Below, one piece after another: positions 3,416 to 5,625 of a DNA stretch of 5,625 nucleotides. Source of the stretch: UBA1563 sp041667115 (GTDB lineage Bacteria; Bacteroidota; Ignavibacteria; Ignavibacteriales; Ignavibacteriaceae); contig JBAYFO010000103.1 of the NCBI GenBank assembly GCA_041667115.1, positions 1 through 5,625 on the forward strand, written 5' to 3'. The notes beneath the pieces are model-generated. The model did not search any database. It was not told the DNA's origin and was given only the letters and a program-made list of their open reading frames with translations. Within the stretch, counting starts at the first letter, position 1; the number at the start of each line of letters is the position of its first letter. The position numbers and the translations under genes are program-made.

Positions 3416-3881
3416 AAATATTTTAGTGCCGATTGATTTTTCCGATTTTTCAAAATCTGCTTTAAAATATGCCGTTGTCTTTGCTCAACACTATCACTCA
3501 AAGCTTTTCTTGATCTATGTTATGGAGCCGGTGATTTATCCGCCGGATTTTAGCATGGGTCAAATAACTTTACCTTCAGTTAATTTTGAAATGGATAAAA
3601 GGGCAAAAGAAGAATTGGATAAGTTGGCTGAGACTGAAATCGGTTCTTTAGTTCAGGTGAAAACAATTTTAAAAACCGGCAAACCTTTTGTAGAAATTAT
3701 AGAGACTGCTAAAGAGGAAGACGCCGATTTGATAATAATTTCTACTCATGGACATTCCGGTGTTGAACATATATTATTTGGTAGCACCGCCGATAAAGTT
3801 GTTCAGAAAGCCCCATGTCCGGTTTTAACTTTGAGAGAACCGATCAAAGGATTTGACTATAAAAATATGCTCAAAAAATAG
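3399..3881 (+). CDS. Universal stress protein, UspA family
   Basis: The 160-residue protein is a single Usp domain, close to the normal 140-160 length. NILVPIDFSDFS (7-18) is the first strand with the nucleotide-contacting Asp13. ADLIIISTHGHSG (109-121) and FGSTADKVVQKAPCPVL (127-143) form the family's phosphate-binding region. The G-2x-G-9x-G(S/T) ATP motif is nearly complete: Gly118 and Gly128-Ser129 are present, while the first glycine is Ser115, a common variant. ATP or AMP binding is therefore likely but not certain. Such proteins are cytoplasmic dimers that raise tolerance to starvation, redox or other stress. The start is supported by AAGAGGAA just upstream, and the first 17 bases overlap the end of the CNB gene, so the two are probably translationally coupled. 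The pairing suggests a nucleotide-responsive stress module. No terminator hairpin is evident after the stop; only a T-run (3894-3900) is seen. Confidence 0.93.
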   Translation: MELQFKNILVPIDFSDFSKSALKYAVVFAQHYHSKLFLIYVMEPVIYPPDFSMGQITLPSVNFEMDKRAKEELDKLAETEIGSLVQVKTILKTGKPFVEIIETAKEEDADLIIISTHGHSGVEHILFGSTADKVVQKAPCPVLTLREPIKGFDYKNMLKK

Positions 3882-3991
3882 TCTGTATTAATCTTTTTTT
3901 GTGTCAATTTTTGTAATCTGGTTTAGAAACTAAATCTGTATTAGCATTGTAAAGAAGCTGTAAGTGTTCATTTTCTTTAAAAGGATTCGCT

Positions 3992-5110
3992 ATGGATAAA
4001 AGGAATGGCCCAATAAAAAAGATTGCTATAAATACCGGAGGAGGAGACGCTCCCGGGTTAAATGCGGTTATCCGGGCAGTTACCATCACCGCCTTAAATC
4101 AAGGATGGGAAGTTGTTGGCATCCGGGATGGCTACAACGGAATTTTTCTTCCGGAAAAATATCCCAACGGAACTGGATTAATTAAACTTACCTACGAAAA
4201 AGTTGAATATATTACCGGTCAAGGCGGAACAATTTTGGGAACTACCAACCGCGGTAATCCCCTTAACTACCCGATGAAAGATACAAAAGGAAATATTGTT
4301 GAAATTGATAGATCGGATGAAATACTTGACGCCTTCCGCAGAAACAATATTGATGCACTTATTGCGATCGGCGGGGACGGTTCCCTTTCCATTGCAAATG
4401 TTTTTGCTAAAAAAGGATTGAGAGTAATCGGTGTTCCCAAAACTATCGATAACGACCTTGACAAAACGGTTATCACATTCGGCTTCGATACTGCATTAGG
4501 ATTCGCTACCGAAAGTTTGGATAGACTGCATACCACTGCTCAGTCGCATGGTAGACTTATGGTGGTTGAAGTGATGGGAAGATATGCCGGATGGATTGCT
4601 TTAAATTCGGGTATCTCAGGATCAGCAGACGTAATTTTGATCCCCGAAATTCCGTATGACATTAATAAAGTTGCGGACTTCTTAAATAAGATAGTTTCAA
4701 AAAGAAAGAACTATGGAATTATCGTTATTGCCGAAGGAGCCAAACCTCTTGGCGGTGAAATATCGGTACTTGAAAAAGAGCTTGGGAAAGCAGAAAGACT
4801 TGGTGGTGCTGCCGAACATTTTGCCAAAAATTTAGAATCCTTAACAACTAAAGAAATCCGGACGGTAATCCTTGGTCATTTATTACGTGGTGGAAGCCCG
4901 ACCACTTTTGATCGATTACTTTCTCTTCGCTTCGGCGCTGCTGCCGTAAGAGCTTTAGCGGAAGGTCAGTCCGGGATTATGGTTGCTTTAGATCCCCCGG
5001 CAGTGCGTTATGTCCCGTTAGATCAAGCAATTAATAGAATGAAAACCGTTCCGCCTGATTGTGATACGATTATGACAGGGAGAGAATTAGGGATTTGTTT
5101 TGGGGATTGA
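3992..5110 (+). CDS. pfkA: 6-phosphofructokinase (PfkA family, group III-like)
   Basis: This cytoplasmic enzyme phosphorylates fructose 6-phosphate to fructose 1,6-bisphosphate, the committed step of glycolysis. Landmarks in order are TGGGDAPGLNAVIR (15-28), GTTNRGNP (83-90), IGGDGS (126-131), PKTIDND (149-155) with catalytic Asp153, MGRYAGW (195-201), IAEGAKP and GHLLRGGSPTTFDR. Gly130 matches E. coli Gly104, typical of ATP-dependent enzymes. Lys150 replaces E. coli Gly124 and is typical of PPi enzymes and of ATP enzymes in the mixed-substrate group III. ATP is the likelier donor. At 372 residues it is longer than E. coli PfkA (320), partly from an insertion around 91-108, consistent with that group. 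AAGGA (3981-3985) lies 6 bases before the ATG. The preceding 110-base gap has no confident promoter or terminator. The stop is 9 bases before the next start, so co-transcription with the ATPase is likely. Confidence 0.93.
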   Translation: MDKRNGPIKKIAINTGGGDAPGLNAVIRAVTITALNQGWEVVGIRDGYNGIFLPEKYPNGTGLIKLTYEKVEYITGQGGTILGTTNRGNPLNYPMKDTKGNIVEIDRSDEILDAFRRNNIDALIAIGGDGSLSIANVFAKKGLRVIGVPKTIDNDLDKTVITFGFDTALGFATESLDRLHTTAQSHGRLMVVEVMGRYAGWIALNSGISGSADVILIPEIPYDINKVADFLNKIVSKRKNYGIIVIAEGAKPLGGEISVLEKELGKAERLGGAAEHFAKNLESLTTKEIRTVILGHLLRGGSPTTFDRLLSLRFGAAAVRALAEGQSGIMVALDPPAVRYVPLDQAINRMKTVPPDCDTIMTGRELGICFGD

Positions 5111-5119
5111 TAGTTGATT

Positions 5120-5625
5120 ATGAATAAAACGCCGAAAAATTTCAAATTGTACGATGGCTTAACTGCTCCTGAGGTTGTTATTCAACGGGAAAAGTTTGGT
5201 AATAATTTAATTACTCCACCGCCGAGAACTCCCTGGTGGAAATTATTCTTAGAAAAATTTGAAGACCCGATAATTCGTATTCTAATCATTGCCGCTTTAG
5301 TTGCTACAGGTATTGGATTAGTTGATGGTAATTATATCGAAGGCATTGGGATCATCATTGCAATTCTCCTTGCTACAACATTGGCTTTTCTCAGCGAGTT
5401 CAAAGCGAACAAAGAGTTCGAACTCCTGAACAAAATAACCGATGACGAACCCGTCAAAGTTATTCGTGATAAGAATTATACAACTATTGCTAAAAAATAT
5501 TTAGTTGTAGGTGATATTGTTCTTTTAGAATCCGGAGAAGAAATCCCTGCCGATGGAACTGTCGTTGAAGCTATATCATTGCAAGTGAACGAATCAAGTT
5601 TAACCGGTGAATCCAATGCTGTTAA
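5120..5625 (+). CDS. P-type cation (calcium-type) ATPase, N-terminal part, cut by window end
   Basis: An open frame of 168 codons runs off the window. It matches the N-terminus of P2-type ATPases, membrane pumps that export Ca2+ or related cations using ATP. YDGLTAPEVVIQREKFGNN (11-29) is the cation-ATPase N-terminal motif. TPPPRTPWWKLFLEKFEDP (32-50) leads into two membrane helices (about 51-69 and 72-92). The actuator domain includes VGDIVLLESGEEIPADG (130-146) and the dephosphorylation loop TGES (162-165). The phosphorylation motif DKTGT and the transmembrane ion-site residues lie beyond the window, so ion specificity cannot be read here; PMCA/SERCA-like calcium transport is the best guess from the N-terminal sequence. 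The ATG follows the pfkA stop by 9 bases, has only a weak GGGGAT upstream, and may depend on translational coupling. Confidence 0.9.
   Translation, partial: MNKTPKNFKLYDGLTAPEVVIQREKFGNNLITPPPRTPWWKLFLEKFEDPIIRILIIAALVATGIGLVDGNYIEGIGIIIAILLATTLAFLSEFKANKEFELLNKITDDEPVKVIRDKNYTTIAKKYLVVGDIVLLESGEEIPADGTVVEAISLQVNESSLTGESNAV

Noticed and set aside
3882..3991. Promoter or terminator between the stress-protein gene and pfkA
   Set aside because: A T-run (3894-3900) occurs without a hairpin before it, and TTGTAA (3911-3916) has no -10 box at acceptable spacing. A repeated TCTGTATTA is visible but too short to interpret.
3904..4089. Open frame of 61 codons on the minus strand
   Set aside because: Mostly antisense to the start of pfkA, low complexity, with no family features.
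4267..4536. Open frame of 89 codons on the minus strand
   Set aside because: Antisense shadow within pfkA; the plus-strand frame contains the catalytic motifs.

Overview
The window is AT-rich bacterial DNA. The coding style, the ~150-residue Y1 transposase and the P-type ATPase N-terminus resemble the Bacteroidota/Chlorobiota/Ignavibacteria assemblage. This is recalled similarity rather than a search result, and Ignavibacteria-like is my best guess.

Layout: (1) Positions 1-1001 are mobile DNA. A Y1 (HUH) transposase gene (393-854) is framed by two end units in inverted orientation, each made of two short hairpins (7-bp stem, 3-nt loop, 33-34 nt apart). Directly upstream is a second copy of the same ends with no transposase between them (core 48-237), which looks like a non-autonomous, REPIN/MITE-like derivative. 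Its left 120 bases repeat at 255-374 with four differences. Hairpin stem sequences vary between sites, but pairing is always kept. A decayed half-end lies at 957-1001. (2) tadA (tRNA adenosine-34 deaminase) is on the minus strand at 1002-1472, convergent with the transposase gene. (3) 1473-2089 is a gene-free divergent region. It holds four copies (two partial) of a repeat of up to ~70 bases, and each of the three gaps between copies contains a different foldback. At its right edge are a good sigma-70-like promoter and three iterated AACATTTT motifs. (4) 2090-3881 is a compact plus-strand operon: a divergent HisA-like TIM-barrel protein, a stand-alone cyclic-nucleotide-binding protein and a universal stress protein (9-nt gap, then a 17-nt overlap). 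(5) 3992-5625 holds a 6-phosphofructokinase with a Gly/Lys signature at the phosphoryl-donor site. After a 9-nt gap comes the N-terminal part of a P2-type (calcium-like) cation ATPase, cut by the window end.

The plus-strand genes read as housekeeping and stress/energy functions: nucleotide sensing, stress protein, glycolytic control step, ATP-driven ion transport. No specific joint pathway is shown by the sequence. The most distinctive content is non-coding: the double-hairpin transposon ends with their transposase-less sibling, and the repeat/foldback mosaic upstream of the hisA-like gene.
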